Positions 11,381 to 23,935 of a stretch of DNA of 64,000 bases are shown here, piece after piece (position 1 is the stretch's first letter; each line of letters begins with the position of its first letter). This stretch comes from Siphonodentalium dalli. Taxonomy: Eukaryota; Mollusca; Scaphopoda; Gadilida; Siphonodentaliidae. Location: positions 153,074,875-153,138,874 of the forward strand of contig CP136062.1 in assembly GCA_032622095.1 (NCBI GenBank). Direction: 5' to 3'. Both the position numbers and the translations under genes were made by a program. The notes beneath the pieces were generated by a model. That model worked only from the letters and a program-made list of their open reading frames with translations, was not told where the DNA came from and did not search any database.

Positions 11381-12219
11381 ATTGTTATTACATCAACATA
11401 TGAACTCGCCATACAAGAGCAAAGTAACGTAGAGTTGTATTCCAGTGTCGAATCTCTATATATTAAATCTGCTGTAGTTGCTCTATGCTTAATGGAATTC
11501 GTGGTTTGGGTTGAACCTATATTCGTGAACTTGTGCAAATACGGAAATGGTTCCCTCCATGATCGATTGTAGTAGCCTGGGTCTGACCCATTGGGCAGTC
11601 CTGCTCGCAACTCTACCTAGTTTGATCTCGTTGTAGCCCTCTTGAACGCTTTCTATACTGAATGGATTATCCCACCCAGCTATAACATTTTACGTTGGAA
11701 TGGTTTATTATTGATTTGGATGGGTGTTTATGTGATAAAAGCAGACGACAGACAGAAAAACAAATAACACAGTAGCAGAATTATCCATATTCATTGGTGG
11801 AACAGTTCTAAATAATAAGTTGAACTTATTAACTGAACATTTCCTTCGGGAACTAATATATTCGCCAATGGCTATTTAGTATAGAAAGGGATAAATATGG
11901 TCTGTCACTCCATATAACAAATGTTATATAGTTTCATGCGTATAAAATCCAGTAGTAAATATGAATCTAAGACCCCTGTCCGGAAACTCTTCTAACAGTT
12001 AATATTGATTTTATTTCAAATTTTCTGGTATAATATACAATCAATTTGGGACTTTTTACAACTGGCGGAGCGTAGCAAAATAGAAAACTCTATCTCTATC
12101 TTTATCTGAACGATCGTGATGGCCTGTTCTAGAAATAATTACGAAAAAATGTCCCGATTGATTATCGCAATATGTATCATAAATAACATAGCCTTATCCA
12201 AATAGGTTCATAATGGACC
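11381..12219. other. gene-free stretch
   Basis: I read both strands and see no exon-like pattern, RNA gene or clear repeat here. The stretch 10921-11331 is equally empty. Confidence 0.5.
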
Positions 12220-12436
12220 TACAGTAATGCTCTAATTAATCGACCTCTTAACCACAGCATAATTATTGGTAACTTTTCAGGATTTAGTCGGAAATATGGC
12301 TTGTTGCCATTCATCGGAAAGCTCTCGTCGAGAGCTTTCCGATGAATGGCAACAAGCCATATTTCCGACTAAATCCTGAAAAGTTACCCATAATTCTGCT
12401 GTTGTTAAGATGTCGATTAATTAGAGCATTACTGTA
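12220..12436. mobile_element. foldback Tc1/mariner-type MITE, 213 bp
   Basis: The whole element 12222-12434 is a palindrome: each half is the reverse complement of the other, meeting at about 12328 with almost no loop. The ends are CAGTAATGCTCTAATTAAT and its complement, and TA sits at 12220-12221 and 12435-12436. CAGT ends with a TA duplication are typical of mariner/Tc1 and pogo relatives. The central arms are nearly perfect; the outer 60 bp carry several mismatches. Confidence 0.88.
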
Positions 12437-12466
12437 TAATATCCATATTTGATTCTGAAATGTGCA

Positions 12467-12887
12467 GCCTGTTCTCCATAAAATCAGCACGTTATGTGCT
12501 TACAATACGATTTATTTAGGTTCATCATTGTCTTAGAATTGCCTGATTACGAACTGAAAATGAGAGTGTTTTAGTGCCATTATCGACTCATAATGACTTA
12601 TTATAAGTTTAGTATGGGTGGAAAATAACATGAATAAACCAACTCGCGAATTACCAGATGTTAGCTCTTTAAAATGTGTTTTCACCGTGGCCCGTGTCAT
12701 GAACATGGAACTATGGGCTTATTAGAGAATCAAATAATCCAATATGATCCTATGTGAATATTATAGACCGATTGCGAATATCGATTATGAACTTATGTGA
12801 ATATTATAGATCGATTGTGAATATCGATTATGAACCTATGTGGATATTATAGGTCGATTACGAACCTATTTGCGCGAGGAAATGTTG
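12467..12887 (+). mobile_element. MITE family A copy with internal 46-bp triplication
   Basis: It begins AGCCTGTTCTCCATAAAATC and ends TTTGCGCGAGGAAATGTTG. The core TTATCGACTCATAATGA and GTTTTCACCGTGGCCCG matches the other family A copies. Between 12735 and 12865 a 46-bp unit (ATGTGAATATTATAGA with CGATTATGAAC) is repeated about three times. Confidence 0.7.
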
Positions 12888-13015
12888 CAGTTGGCTTCCC
12901 AGTATATGCGTATATTAAAACACATTGTTCTATTAGTGCAAATCCTTTTTATAATTGTGTGTTAGTTCAAATATAGGACGACTCCTTCTTTGCTATCAGC
13001 TATCACCCAAGCAGC

Positions 13016-13434
13016 CTGTTTTCCCGAAGATCAGAACATCAAATAGAACTACATGTAGATTTAAGTAAATAATCTGCTTAGAAGCGAGTATATTTTAGTC
13101 ACATTATCGACTCAAAATGATGCGATTCTAAGCAAGTTATGTGCGGAAAATTACTCCAATAACCAAACTCACGACTTTTCAGGTGGACGCTCTTTAACAT
13201 GTGTTTTCACTGTGGCCCGCACCATAAAACGAAATAACGGATATGAGTCAATTTTCTGCTCATTTTATAATCAAATAATCAAATTATTACCTGTTTACAT
13301 TATAGGTAGATCACATTATTACCTGTTTACATTATAAGTAGATCACATTATTACCTGTTTACATTATAGGTAGATCACATTATTACCTGTTTACATTATA
13401 AGTAGATCATGTGAGTATTTGCGCAAGGATATGT
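13016..13434 (+). mobile_element. MITE family A copy with internal 32-bp repeats
   Basis: Same orientation and order as 12467-12887, starting AGCCTGTTTTCCCGAAGATC and ending TTTGCGCAAGGATATGTTG. The internal tandem array here is different: ATTATTACCTGTTTACATTA plus 12 bp, four copies at 13283-13408. Different copies of one family have grown different minisatellites at the same internal position. Confidence 0.7.
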
Positions 13435-13769
13435 TGATCCAAGAAAGATCTAAAAGTTTTATAAATATATCCCCCTTATTTAAAACCTGCTAGAGTATCT
13501 TTTGGTCTATAGAGTCCTGAGTAAATTTATTCGTATTTCGGGTGATTGCTGACACTCATGGCATGTTAAGGACAAAGTACCTGCACCATATGGGACGTCT
13601 TATATAGTATTGTTGGGGAAATTGTCCCGAGCAAAAGAAGCAACAGAAAAGTTCGTATTATTTTTTAGATTTTACTCTGCCAGCACAAGAGGCCACCTGT
13701 ATAGTAGCTGCTATGAACCCAGAGGCAGTTTCCCGGAAATTGCGAGGAAATAAAAGAATTTGGCTCAAT

Positions 13770-13848
13770 TTACTGATCCTATGTTGATTTACTGATCCTA
13801 TGTTGATTTACTGATCCTATGTTGATTTACTGATCCTATGTTGATTTT
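13770..13848. repeat. 19-bp minisatellite, 4 copies
   Basis: TTTACTGATCCTATGTTGA is repeated four times without change. Confidence 0.95.
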
Positions 13849-14640
13849 ACAATGTTTTGAAAATTGATTCTTCACAGTCATCGTAGTTTATTTTGACATT
13901 CTTTTTCCATTTTGTTTCTCAAAATCGACCGGAAAAAAAGTAAATTCGGAAGATTTTGCATTTTTTTGTTCCATTTAAAGCTAATTGATATTCGCTAATG
14001 GGTATTCTTCTTGGGTTCATCACATCTGTTGATATTAATGATAGCAAACAACCACATTCGCTTGATTTGATCATTTTCGTAAAATAAAAAATAGCATTTA
14101 AGGGGGTAGGGTTAATATTTAATGTCCGGTTGCTTTATTGTTCATGTGTCACCTAACTCCTGAAGTTATGAAAAATTAGGACAAATTATTAGAATTTTCT
14201 CAAATATGCGAAAATAGACAAAGATACACAACCAGTTGCCGTTTGATCGTGTTTGTACAAACTTCCTTATCATTATATGAAGTTATCAGATATCAATACA
14301 TTTACAGTGTTATTTTATATACCTAAAGATATACGAGTATATTGGTAATCTTTACGATACTAATTATGTTCATGTTCTGTACGTTAATTATGTTGGTATG
14401 TATGCACGATAATCAATAATGGGTTTTAAGAATTTTGTTCCTGCAGAACGTGTATACAATTTCATTTCATTATCATAAATAGTTAGCTGATGCATAATTT
14501 ATACACACATACTAATAAATGCTGCTTGAAATCGACGCTTAATGAGTACATGAAGGTAGTTGTCAATGTCGTGTCGAGCTGGGCACCGAGTAACATTTGG
14601 TCACAAGCAGCTTTTGAGATATTGATTCTTATGTGGTTCC
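13849..14640. other. gene-free stretch
   Basis: AT-rich DNA with no supported exon, RNA gene or repeat. Confidence 0.5.
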
Positions 14641-15600
14641 CATGTCGGTTCAGAGACGTGGCGACAGGGGGTTTGGGGGGTGTCTCACCCCCAACTTTGG
14701 TCAAACTTTTCAACAGTTGGAAATTTCATACCTGCCAAAACATTAGTTGGACATTTCACACCAACAATAGGTTGAAAATGTTCTTGTAGTTTGATTTTCA
14801 AACAATTTATTAGGGGAATTAATTGTTTTTGGACCAATATTTGTATATTTTCCTATTTTTTGTCAAAATTTTTGGCTAAAATGGTTATCAGTTGGAAATT
14901 TTCCAACCTTAGGGGGGGGGGTGACAGGTTGTAAATTTCCAACACTTGGAAAGCTTGTGTCATGGTCCCTCCCCCGTGGCCAGTCAAAAACTGCTAGTTA
15001 ATTTAAGAAAACAATATTGTCATACATTTGGTCAACATTATCATTGGAATTGTCATCAGTTGGAAATTTCCCAACCTAAGTGGATGTGTCAGGTTTGAAA
15101 TTTCCAACTCTAGGAAGGCTTGAGGCTCATGTTGATGCTAGGATTTTGCAATTTTCTTGTTCAGATTTCAAAATTTTCGCACACCAGGCTGAACCATGGT
15201 CGGCCCGGTGTGCCAATGTCCCTCCCCTGTGGTCAATCCAAAACTGCTAGTTTTTTTAACAAAACAATATTATACTACATTTGGTCAAACTTGTGGACTG
15301 AAACGGTCATCAGTTGGAGAATTTTCCAACCTGATGGGGAGTATGAGGTTTGAATTTCCAACACTTTAGGAAAGCTTCAGTTGAGGCCAGTCTAGATGCT
15401 AGAATTTGCAATTTTCTTGTACAGTTTTCAAAATTTTCTCACACTGGGCCGAACAACCATGGTCAGCCCGATGTGTCCTGGTCTCTTGCCCGTAGCCGTG
15501 TGCATTTGTCTGGAGTTAGACCACTAGATGTTAGGACTTATGCAATTTTTCAGGTTAACATATCTTAATGTTCTCATACGGGGAATATAGAACCATGGTT
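14640..15600 (-). repeat. dispersed repeat family B, diverged tandem copies
   Basis: Blocks with CAGTTGGAAATTTCC and CCAACCT at 14710, 14895, 15060, 15310 and 15350 recur with spacing of roughly 150-250 bp. The piece 14700-14860 is the reverse complement of 35250-35430. Two sub-blocks (near 15140 and 15400) share TTTGCAATTTTCTTGT and CCATGGTC. Poly-G runs at 14906-14915 and 15637-15645. Confidence 0.6.
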
Positions 15601-16256
15601 TATGAATATATAGGATATTAGGCCTGAAGTACAAGGGGGGGGGGTGCAAATTGTGTTTTGTCTCTTATTCTGATTCAATGGGGGAGGGGTGCAGTTGGAA
15701 TTTCCCCAAGGTGGACACCCCAACGGAGACCCTCTAGCCACGTCCCTGTGTCGGCTACAATGATGTGGTTGAGATATGGTTGAGAGCGCCTTCTAACGGC
15801 GAGAATAAAGCATAGACTAGGCCCTGGTCGGTCGATGGCCTTGTATTGTCTGTTTATACAGAAAAATACAGCACACCTTTTCCATATACATTCCCATAAA
15901 ACAGTCATTGACACTGAGGTAATACTATTTGAAAAGTGGCAATATTTGTTTTGTTTTAATTTTTATTGGATAAATAAATATAACAGGATGGTCAGAAAGA
16001 AATCATAAATGAAGTATTTTAGTGATAACAATGGACTTATTGGTGGATATATATATTTATTTCTATCCCCATATGATGATTATTACTTGTGTGAGGGATT
16101 GTACGAAACATGTGACTGCACCAATGCCCACCCTTACAATAAGATTGCTGTTCCCAATTAACAATAACCACACCATAAGTCGGGCGGATAGATGACAAAA
16201 TCGTAAATTTTATGGTAAAATCGTCAAAGTTGGCTCTGTATATCACATGATTATAC
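15600..16256. other. gene-free stretch
   Basis: No coding pattern is supported. Apart from the G run there is no clear repeat. Confidence 0.5.
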
Positions 16257-16510
16257 CGTAGTACGTCATTTTGGATATGATCCGAAGCTAGAAAATGTAC
16301 ACCGTTGCCACGGCGACCATTTTGGTGAAAACACCTGGTGTTTTTTTTGCCAAACTCTAACCATTATGCATTGTTAATGCCCAGTAACCTCATGGAAAAC
16401 TGTTCATTGTGAATCTATTTTGATTGGACCAAATACTTGTTAGAACATATACATTTTATATATGGGTAGATTCAAAATGCTATCCCCAACAGTATGGTAA
16501 TAGGACGCAC
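16257..16510 (+). repeat. dispersed repeat D, copy 1
   Basis: It matches 29990-30250 in reverse complement: TTTGGATATGA, GAAAATGTACACCGTTGCC, then ATTATGCATTG and GTTAGAACATATAC in the same order. About 80 percent identity by eye. Confidence 0.7.
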
Positions 16511-17025
16511 GTACGCCAATAATAATATAAATTTAACAACGATTGAGCATCGCAGATGGCTTTCGTTGAGTGTTTTTGGTATAATATAGTGAATTTGACA
16601 GAACAAATTCAAAGTTATGATTTATTTCGATATATCGTTGTGGAACAGGGATCAATGCAGTTGAAATGCTTTAAAATTATCACACTATGATTGCTAAAGT
16701 GCACAATTTAAGAGCCATAACTCAGGTAAAACATCTGCTTTGCGAAATCGATTGATATATTGCTCTGAAAAATCCACTTAACTTTCTATGCATCAAATCG
16801 GTCGAGGCTTGTTCAATTTATCGCGATAACGACATTAATTATTTTTAAATATAAAATGAGCCATACTCTGGGCCATAGCTTATGTTCGTAGCTGTGGCAC
16901 ACGGTCGTAAACATGCATACCATAACTTGAATTGTGAAAATCCGTAAGTAATTAGAGTTAGGCCCGCCCGCACAACAACCGCCCTTCGTAAAAGTAGATT
17001 GTTTTTTAAGAATAAATCGACTGAC

Positions 17026-17488
17026 TTAAAGGGATACTCTACTCAAATGTTGTTGCTGGTTTATATAGTCTGAGTCGTAGAATAAGGTAACCAGATTTCC
17101 ATTATCTTTATGTCTGTTGTATACGAAGTAATGTTACGGATGGCAGATTAGCCGGAATGCGAAAATACAAATTATCGTTGTCGAGTAATTTTGTTTTTTA
17201 CAGTTTTCAGGCAAATGTATCAAATAAATGTTATATTATATGCATACTAGCCCCGCGTGCTCATTTAAGTTATCGTATAGTCACTAGTCTGTGAGCGGCT
17301 TGATGTTACGTCCCGTATACACATATTTTGTCACACGATAATGCGTGTCACACGTTGCCCAATCCACTATCCGTCAATTAATTTGATTACGTCTTGTACA
17401 CCGAAATTCGTAATTTAATTTATGGCTCCATATTAGGTCGTTGTTATAACCGGGAATTTATTGAAAATGGCGTACAGTATCCCTTTAA
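17026..17488 (-). mobile_element. TTAA-flanked MITE, copy 1 (455 bp)
   Basis: The element 17030-17484 has ends AGGGATACTCTAC and GTACAGTATCCCT and is flanked by TTAA at 17026-17029 and 17485-17488. It matches the 592-bp copy at 45808-46399 along its length in reverse orientation, including GAATAAGGTAACC, TACGAAGTA and AAAATACAAATT blocks. A TTAA duplication is the signature of piggyBac and Kolobok transposons. No protein is encoded. Confidence 0.88.
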
Positions 17489-17489
17489 A

Positions 17490-18150
17490 ACTGGGAAATG
17501 ATATAGTTGAACACCATTTCAATAGAACACAGGCGGTATATGTAAGACAGACGAACGGAGGGAGAGAGATAATAGAGTGAAAGATAATGTAGTATAGATG
17601 AAGAATGGAGAGTGGGCGCGAGAAGGGAAAGATGATTATTAGACCATATACACTACATGTATTTGGTGGTTTGATTGTGTTATGCAATTATTATTTATAC
17701 TCTAATGGGTGTAATATTTTAACCTACAGCATGAAACGTAGTTATATTTGTTGTTAGTGTTCTCTTAATGACTGCTCTCATCTCGTATCCAGTGATGGTG
17801 ATATGAGAAACTCAATGTTGCTCTTCTCTCATAATCCAGAACAAATCCTTTAGTGAAAATGTATTACTTCTCCGATTTAAGTAAAGCAGGCGTCTATGTC
17901 TTATATAATAAAATAATTAATATCATGCCATGGCATGTCAAATCCAATCATTGCAACCCGTGTGTGGGTTTATCCATTAAAAATGTATTTCAAAGATTGA
18001 AAATCGGATGGTGGTCATGTCAGTCCCATGCATGGATTTTGACTCCGAGAGATCAACGGGAAGCTACCGATAAATATAACTGCACTGTGGATCACCGTCT
18101 GCATTTAAATCGTCATCACCTCAGTAACTGGCTGAACCAGTTTTCATTGT
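17490..18150 (+). repeat. dispersed repeat E, copy 1
   Basis: Matches 30470-31030 in reverse complement over about 550 bp, in order: TTGAACACCATTTCAATAGA, GGAGGGAGAGAGATAATAGA, GTGAAAATGTATT and AAATCGTCATCACCTC near the end. The copies differ by several indels. The first copy abuts the TTAA MITE. Confidence 0.75.
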
Positions 18151-20590
18151 TTTCAAAAAAGGGAAACACGTATACTGAGTGACCAAGACAAGTGGAATGA
18201 GATTAATATTATCCATGCCCACATCCCAGGTCATGGTGGATCCCTTTTCTCCCAACCCAAGAGCCTCATTCCGATTTTTTGTTTTATACCAATCTTCGGC
18301 ACATTCTAGTAGCTTCGTAGCGGTACATCTGGGGAGAAATCTGATACGTGATTATCTGGGATTTCGGTTAAAAACAAAGCGCGCTATCCGTGCGCGCAGG
18401 GTTAATACGTTGAAGTGGAATAGACATGGTCTTGTGAAATCTACATGAATACGTTACACTGTCGCACCTGCATATATTCCGAGAAACGTGCGTATTGATA
18501 TGAAGTATAAACAACTAGACTAATCGTGTTTGTCATTGGAAATTTCCATATCGGTATACCATTAGAAAAGGAAACGTGTGTATATATGACAGACAAATGT
18601 TAGCTAAACGTGTTCCACGATTTATTGCAACGATGATAACTTCGAATGTGGAACTATTTCGTTCGTCATTTGTGAAGCGGCTATTGTTTACGTATTACGA
18701 AATGTGCAAGTAATGCCAGTTTCACTTGGGGCCTTCGGTTTGATGGAATGTGTTCGCACAACTAGTCGTTTATATTGCATGTTGTGTAACTCTGCGTCTG
18801 CAAGTGAGGTTATGTTGAATAGTACAGGTGAATTAGGGTTTAACCCAAAACTAATTGCAACACAAATGGCAAAGGTGCCGTCATATAGAGTAAGTCAATA
18901 TGTGCAACATAGTCAAATCTTAGAGAACAATATTTGGGACAAATAGCGAAATTCCTGTTTCCATGGCAACGAGGGGTGATTTTAACTGAGTTTGGAAACT
19001 AGATGTTAAATTGCATGTATGGCGAGAATTATTTCCATTATCTCAAATATTATGTTGGTTTGTATGAACACCCATTGTTGTCTAACTTTTGAAATGGTGT
19101 TCTCCTCTTGGGAAGGTCAAGGTCATATGTAAAGGTCAAGGTCATTGCAAAAAAATTGTGCTTTTTCCGATACTATCATATAACTTTGACCCACTTGATT
19201 GAAATTTAAGATATTGAGAGACGAAAATATATTTAAAATAATTTTGAGGACCACCGCTTCGTGCAGAATAATAGCTTTAGCAATAATGTCAATTCAATCC
19301 CGAGATATAGACCTTCAAAGTTGGTGGTACCCTTTCGTAATAAGCAAAATTCTGTACTATTTAGACCAGATACATGGTTAGATAAGAGAGCGGCCAGTGG
19401 AGGAAAAGGGCCATATTTAAAGAGTTTAATGCAAATTCGTATATAACTGATTATTATATACCGTTGGAAAGCTTGTGTATTGTCCATTATTATTAGCCCT
19501 GTTGTAGTGAGCAAAAGTGGAAAGAAAATGTAGATATGATTGTTGCCATGGCAACAGATACTATTTTTGTCAAAAAATGGAAAAAGGTCATATCTAAAAG
19601 TATAATTGGTCTGGGTAAGATTATTTCATATACATTACATATGGGTGAAGGTCCTACACAATGTGCTGTCATCTGCTATGTGTATATGTCAAGGTCAAAC
19701 ATAAAGGTCAAGGACAATCGGTAAAAGTTGATAACATTGGTTTGGCTCACATCAAAGCAGATACAATAACATATACACTTATGCATAATGTTCTGTAATA
19801 TTGCACGAGATATGAACACAATAAATAATCACATACAAATTCTGAACAAAACGATATATTAAATTCCCTTGTTATGTATTTCAATCTCAGAAGGAGGTTC
19901 ATAATGTGTGGGGTACATGGTTTTCTTATTGGGGGAGTGTGGTTCCTGAAAGCGACGTGTTTGTTTTGGTCTGATATGTTTGACAACAGTTTTCTGTATC
20001 AGCATGCTAAGTTATGTATCAATGAGTAGTTAGGGGTGGTTGATATTTCTCTGCTTAAAATGATCCCTAGGAAAGTATTGATGTACCACACATGTAGCTG
20101 GTTACCATGGTAACTGACATGTATACACTTAACGTTGATTCAGTACTTTAATGAACTGATTAATCTTATTATATGTCCGGTGTTCTGTGATATCTAACGG
20201 CATGTCAAGTGATATAGACAGGGACCTCGCAAACTATATAACTGCAATGGCTCATGTCACAATGATGATAATAGCTCTACGACATCAAACCCGACATGTG
20301 ACCAAACACAATATAGAGCAGGCCTGAGTACTGCTTCCAAAGAGCTACATTTAAAATAGTTCAATGTACGGGTTGTCTGAATCATAAATGTGAACAATAT
20401 TAATCAGAACTAGAGTTCAAATTCCCGGCGGGAAATTTGGATATCTCCATGTCTCAGACATCAGACTACCGTCGATAAACATATGATGTTTCATAATATA
20501 ACAATGACAAAGACAGTGGCATATATAATACCCCTTCCCTGACCCCTTTCCGGATGCGACGTCGACCAAAGTTACCAATTGTGGTCAACT
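18151..20590. other. gene-free region with AGGTCAAGGTCA motifs
   Basis: No exon is supported. AAGGTCAAGGTCAT-type direct repeats occur at about 19117-19145 and 19688-19712. They resemble nuclear-receptor half sites but are the same motifs seen in the repeat arrays elsewhere in this window, so they probably come from old mobile elements. Confidence 0.5.
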
Positions 20591-20615
20591 CAGTATCTAT
20601 ATCTATATTTGCGAA

Positions 20616-20654
<39 letters not shown>

Positions 20655-20655
20655 G
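20616..20655. repeat. (CTGT)n microsatellite
   Basis: About ten perfect CTGT units. It follows ATCTATATCTATATTTGCGA, an arrangement (AT-rich start then CTGT run) seen at the 5' ends of Helentron-like elements. Confidence 0.95.
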
Positions 20656-20739
20656 TTCTATAGAAATTCACAGGGGACCATCTAGATGATGCCAAATGGG
20701 TCTACTAGGAGTACCTTTTTACGAGAAAGATAATGGTCG

Positions 20740-21930
20740 GGGTTAAACATTTCTAAAGTGACGCCGTTGTTGTCAGGGGCAGAAAAGGGGGAGGGGCAGA
20801 AAAAAAATTTGTCGGCGATTGCCACGAAACTTATATATAATCATCCCCATGATATGAAGAATCCAACGGTGTGGTTTAAATATGTCAAAAGTGGCGTCGT
20901 GCGAGTCAGATTTGAACGAAAGGGGAGAGGGGCACCAAAATTGATAAAACTAATTTTTGCGCCGATTTCCACCAAATTGATATATATTCTTCTTCATGAT
21001 ACAAGAAATCTAATTGTGCGATTTAACAACGCCAAATTGTTGTCGTTTGGATGAGAGATTGGGAGGGGGTGGGCATTTGATAATAATTGGTTTAGTCGCC
21101 GATTGCCACCACATTTATACAAAAGCATCCCCATTGTATGAGGAGTCTAATGGTGTGGCTTATATCTGTCAAGTGTGGCCTCATTCGAGTCAGGGGTGTA
21201 TTGAATGGGACAGGGCCACCAAAATTGATGCACAATTTTATTGCGCCAATTTCCACCAAATTGATACACGTTCTTATCCATGATACGAGGAATCTGATCG
21301 TGTGATTTAAAGACGCCATAGTGGTGCTGTTTAGGTGAGAGATGGGGAGGGAAGGATTGGCACCAAATTTGATAAAAAAAATATTGTTTAGTCGCCGATT
21401 ATCACCAAAATTATAAACAATCATCTCCATGATATCAGGAGTGTAATTGTGTGGTTTAAGTATGTCACAAGTGGGGCCATTCGAGTCAGTGGTGTATAGA
21501 GATGAGAGGGACATTACATCTATATGTTTAGTGCCGATTTCCACCAGATTGATCATACTCTTCTCCGTGATACGAGGAATGTTATCGTGTGGTTTAGACA
21601 CAACAAATTGGTGCCCTATATGGGTGAGAGATATGGGGACCTTCAATATGATACGAATTTGTATACTCGCCAATTTTCACCAATTTCATATATATGCATA
21701 TCTAATCTCTAATGAGTCTTAGTGTGTGCAGCTTGATTCCGAAATAGGGACGGGAGGGTCACCAAAAACTGATACAAAATATTTTTAGTACCAATTACCA
21801 TCAAATTCAGATACGTTCTTCTCAAATGATACAAGAAATCAAATTGTGCTGTCTGTCTGTCTTTCTGTATATATATATATATTTGGCACTAATTTCCAAC
21901 AAATTCATACATGTTTTTATCAAATGATAT
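20740..21930. repeat. diverged tandem array, about 290-bp unit, 3-4 copies
   Basis: The pair GCCGATTGCCAC (20812, 21096, about 21394) and CCACCAAATTGAT (about 20969, 21254, 21544) recurs every 284-298 bp. Each unit holds two related halves of about 145 bp with TCCCCATGATAT and GTGTGGTTTAA. Many differences between copies, so it is old. The long antisense open frame across it (21092-21673) is a product of the repeat. Confidence 0.8.
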
Positions 21931-23460
21931 ACCATGAATTAAATCACATTTTGTGTAGTTTGCGTCACGGATGGCGAGCGGATATGCACTATCATAGATA
22001 GGATTGCTATTCGCCGATATCCACATATAAGTTAAATATAGTCACCCAGGCCATCTCCATATCATTTTAAGGACATTTGGGCGTTCACATTTCACAATCC
22101 GTACAAGTGGTAACCCACTTATAAGTCATTTGAACAATTATATCTTCTTAATTGTCATATTTATATGGGGATGGCAATCAGGACATTCACACAATGAGCT
22201 AGCAAAAAGAGATACATAGAAGAAGCATTAAACGTATATTTATCATTCTATTGAAGAGATACATATATTCGTGCAAACTGAGAGACCTCGAACCGTCAGA
22301 GGATTGCATATATATTATAACAAAATTGAGTCTGTTCCATTCAATACAGTTTCCACAAAAAAAGTTACAATTTGTCAGGATATGTGGAAGGCCTGTTCAA
22401 AAATAGTGGTCACAGTGTGCAGTCATATATAGTTTCTTCTGATATACAATAAAATGCAGTTAGCACATGATTTTTCAGGATCCTCCCAATACTGACATCT
22501 GACAAGGGTTTAGAACAGACTCATCGACTGACATAAACAACTCAAAATCTCGCTCTGTGTCTGGCAAATGTAGCTGATAAGCACGCGCAGCAACATTTCG
22601 TTGAAACTGAGAATATTTAGCCAATATATAGCACCATGAACAGAGGAGCACCTGGAAATTTCTTTGAAACATCTGTATCTTCATGGAGATATGATAGCCA
22701 GGTATCATCGAGATCTTAGTCCAACCCACTAGATTGATTGATACATCTCAATATGTTAAACCCAATTGTCATCTTTTATTTATGCGAACTAATGTCTTTA
22801 TAATGTCCATGTAGCATATAGTATAACATCTGACGTATACGCAGTTGTAAATAAATAAATATTTCATTATTGGTGGAACGGATTAATCGCGATAAACAGA
22901 ATGACAATTGACAAGGTGGGCTACTACTTATATTCCATGACTGTAATAATCATGTTTTGTTATGCTATTTGAATATACAATTTATGAGAAAACGTATAAC
23001 ACTTTGAACAAGAGTGTTCTATATTCCCAACAAATATCCACAGCATACAGATGGTTTCACATCGCATTAACCTGTGCAACGCCGGGTAACCCTGCTAGTT
23101 CTAAATAAAATGGCAAATCAAATAGTGGCATAACTGCTTTCATTTTGACGGAGTATTGGCGACAAGCCATTCTAGCCCAATAGTATTAATGTTTATGGGC
23201 TCATAACTTTGCCATATATCATCCGATTAAAGAATATTTTTGCGAATTTGTAATCGCCATCTCATAGAGACTTTATATCCTGAGATGATAATCAGATCGA
23301 AATCAAAATTTGGCCATTTTTGACACCCCGACCCCGCATCTATTGCGACCTTCGCCAAAATGCCCCATATGTTCATCTTAGTATTCTCAAGACAATGGCA
23401 TATGAAAGAGCAACACAGATGCTTTCATTCTGAAGGCGTTTCATCTTAACCATGGTAATT
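21931..23460. other. gene-free region ending in a Helitron-like 3' motif
   Basis: The only candidate signal is GCCGGGTAACCCTGCTAGT at 23083-23101. A short GC-rich hairpin followed by CTAGT resembles Helitron/Helentron 3' ends. If linked to the AT-CTGT start near 20592, the array would be the interior of one 2.5-kb element. Confidence 0.4.
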
Positions 23461-23469
23461 AGTGATATA

Positions 23470-23645
23470 AGCTGTCTGGTGGGCCCAAATTTTGTTTCGA
23501 CTTAAGCGGAGTTCGACTTACCACCTTCGACAACCATGTTTATTTAAATGACTTTTCACACAAGCTCAGCCGGGACCAGTCAATGACTTCGACTTATGTG
23601 GGGGTTTTCGAGTTACCGACGTTCGACTTAACGAAGTTTTACTGT
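23470..23645 (-). mobile_element. pogo/Tigger-type MITE fragment
   Basis: The reverse complement starts CAGTAAAACTTCGTTAAGTC after TA and continues with repeated AAGTCGAA-type and GGTCCCGGC motifs, as in Tigger/pogo MITEs of many animals. The opposite end, near 23470-23510, holds the related CGACTTAAGCGGAGTTCGAC but the terminal bases are lost. Confidence 0.65.
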
Positions 23646-23935
23646 ATTATCATCTATATATACATAACAGAGTAGGATATGTCTGTCCGTCTGTCTGTTC
23701 GGATTTTTCTCCCAGACCACTAGACCGATTTCAACCAACATTGGTTGGTTTGGTGTTAGTTTTTCAAAATTTTGATTTAAACAAATTTGGTCCACCTAGA
23801 ATGCATCACACTGATTTGTTTTCAGAAAATAAATACTCAAGCTTGTGTGCAAAATGTCCACAAAATTTGGTAGACAAGTTTATATTTTCAGATATATCCC
23901 GGACATTATTGTCTGCTATTCCATAAATGTAGCAC
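23646..23935 (+). mobile_element. Helentron-like 5' end (candidate)
   Basis: ATCTATATATACATAACAGA is followed by TGTCTGTCCGTCTGTCTG, then TTTTTCTCCCAGACCACTAG and a GACCGATTTCAACC phrase. This start, CTGT run and 'ACTAGACCGATT' order is common to Helentron-like elements in invertebrates. No 3' end was found for it, and 23936-24785 contains nothing else I recognise. Confidence 0.45.

Noticed and set aside
14490-14789. 99-codon plus-strand frame over family B
   Set aside because: It crosses repeat boundaries and overlaps an equally open minus-strand frame; no domain or splice context.
19117-19712. Nuclear hormone receptor response elements
   Set aside because: AGGTCA direct repeats occur in many repeat blocks of this window without any nearby gene.
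21092-21673. 193-codon minus-strand frame
   Set aside because: It spans the 290-bp diverged tandem array and its peptide repeats with the DNA period; no domain.
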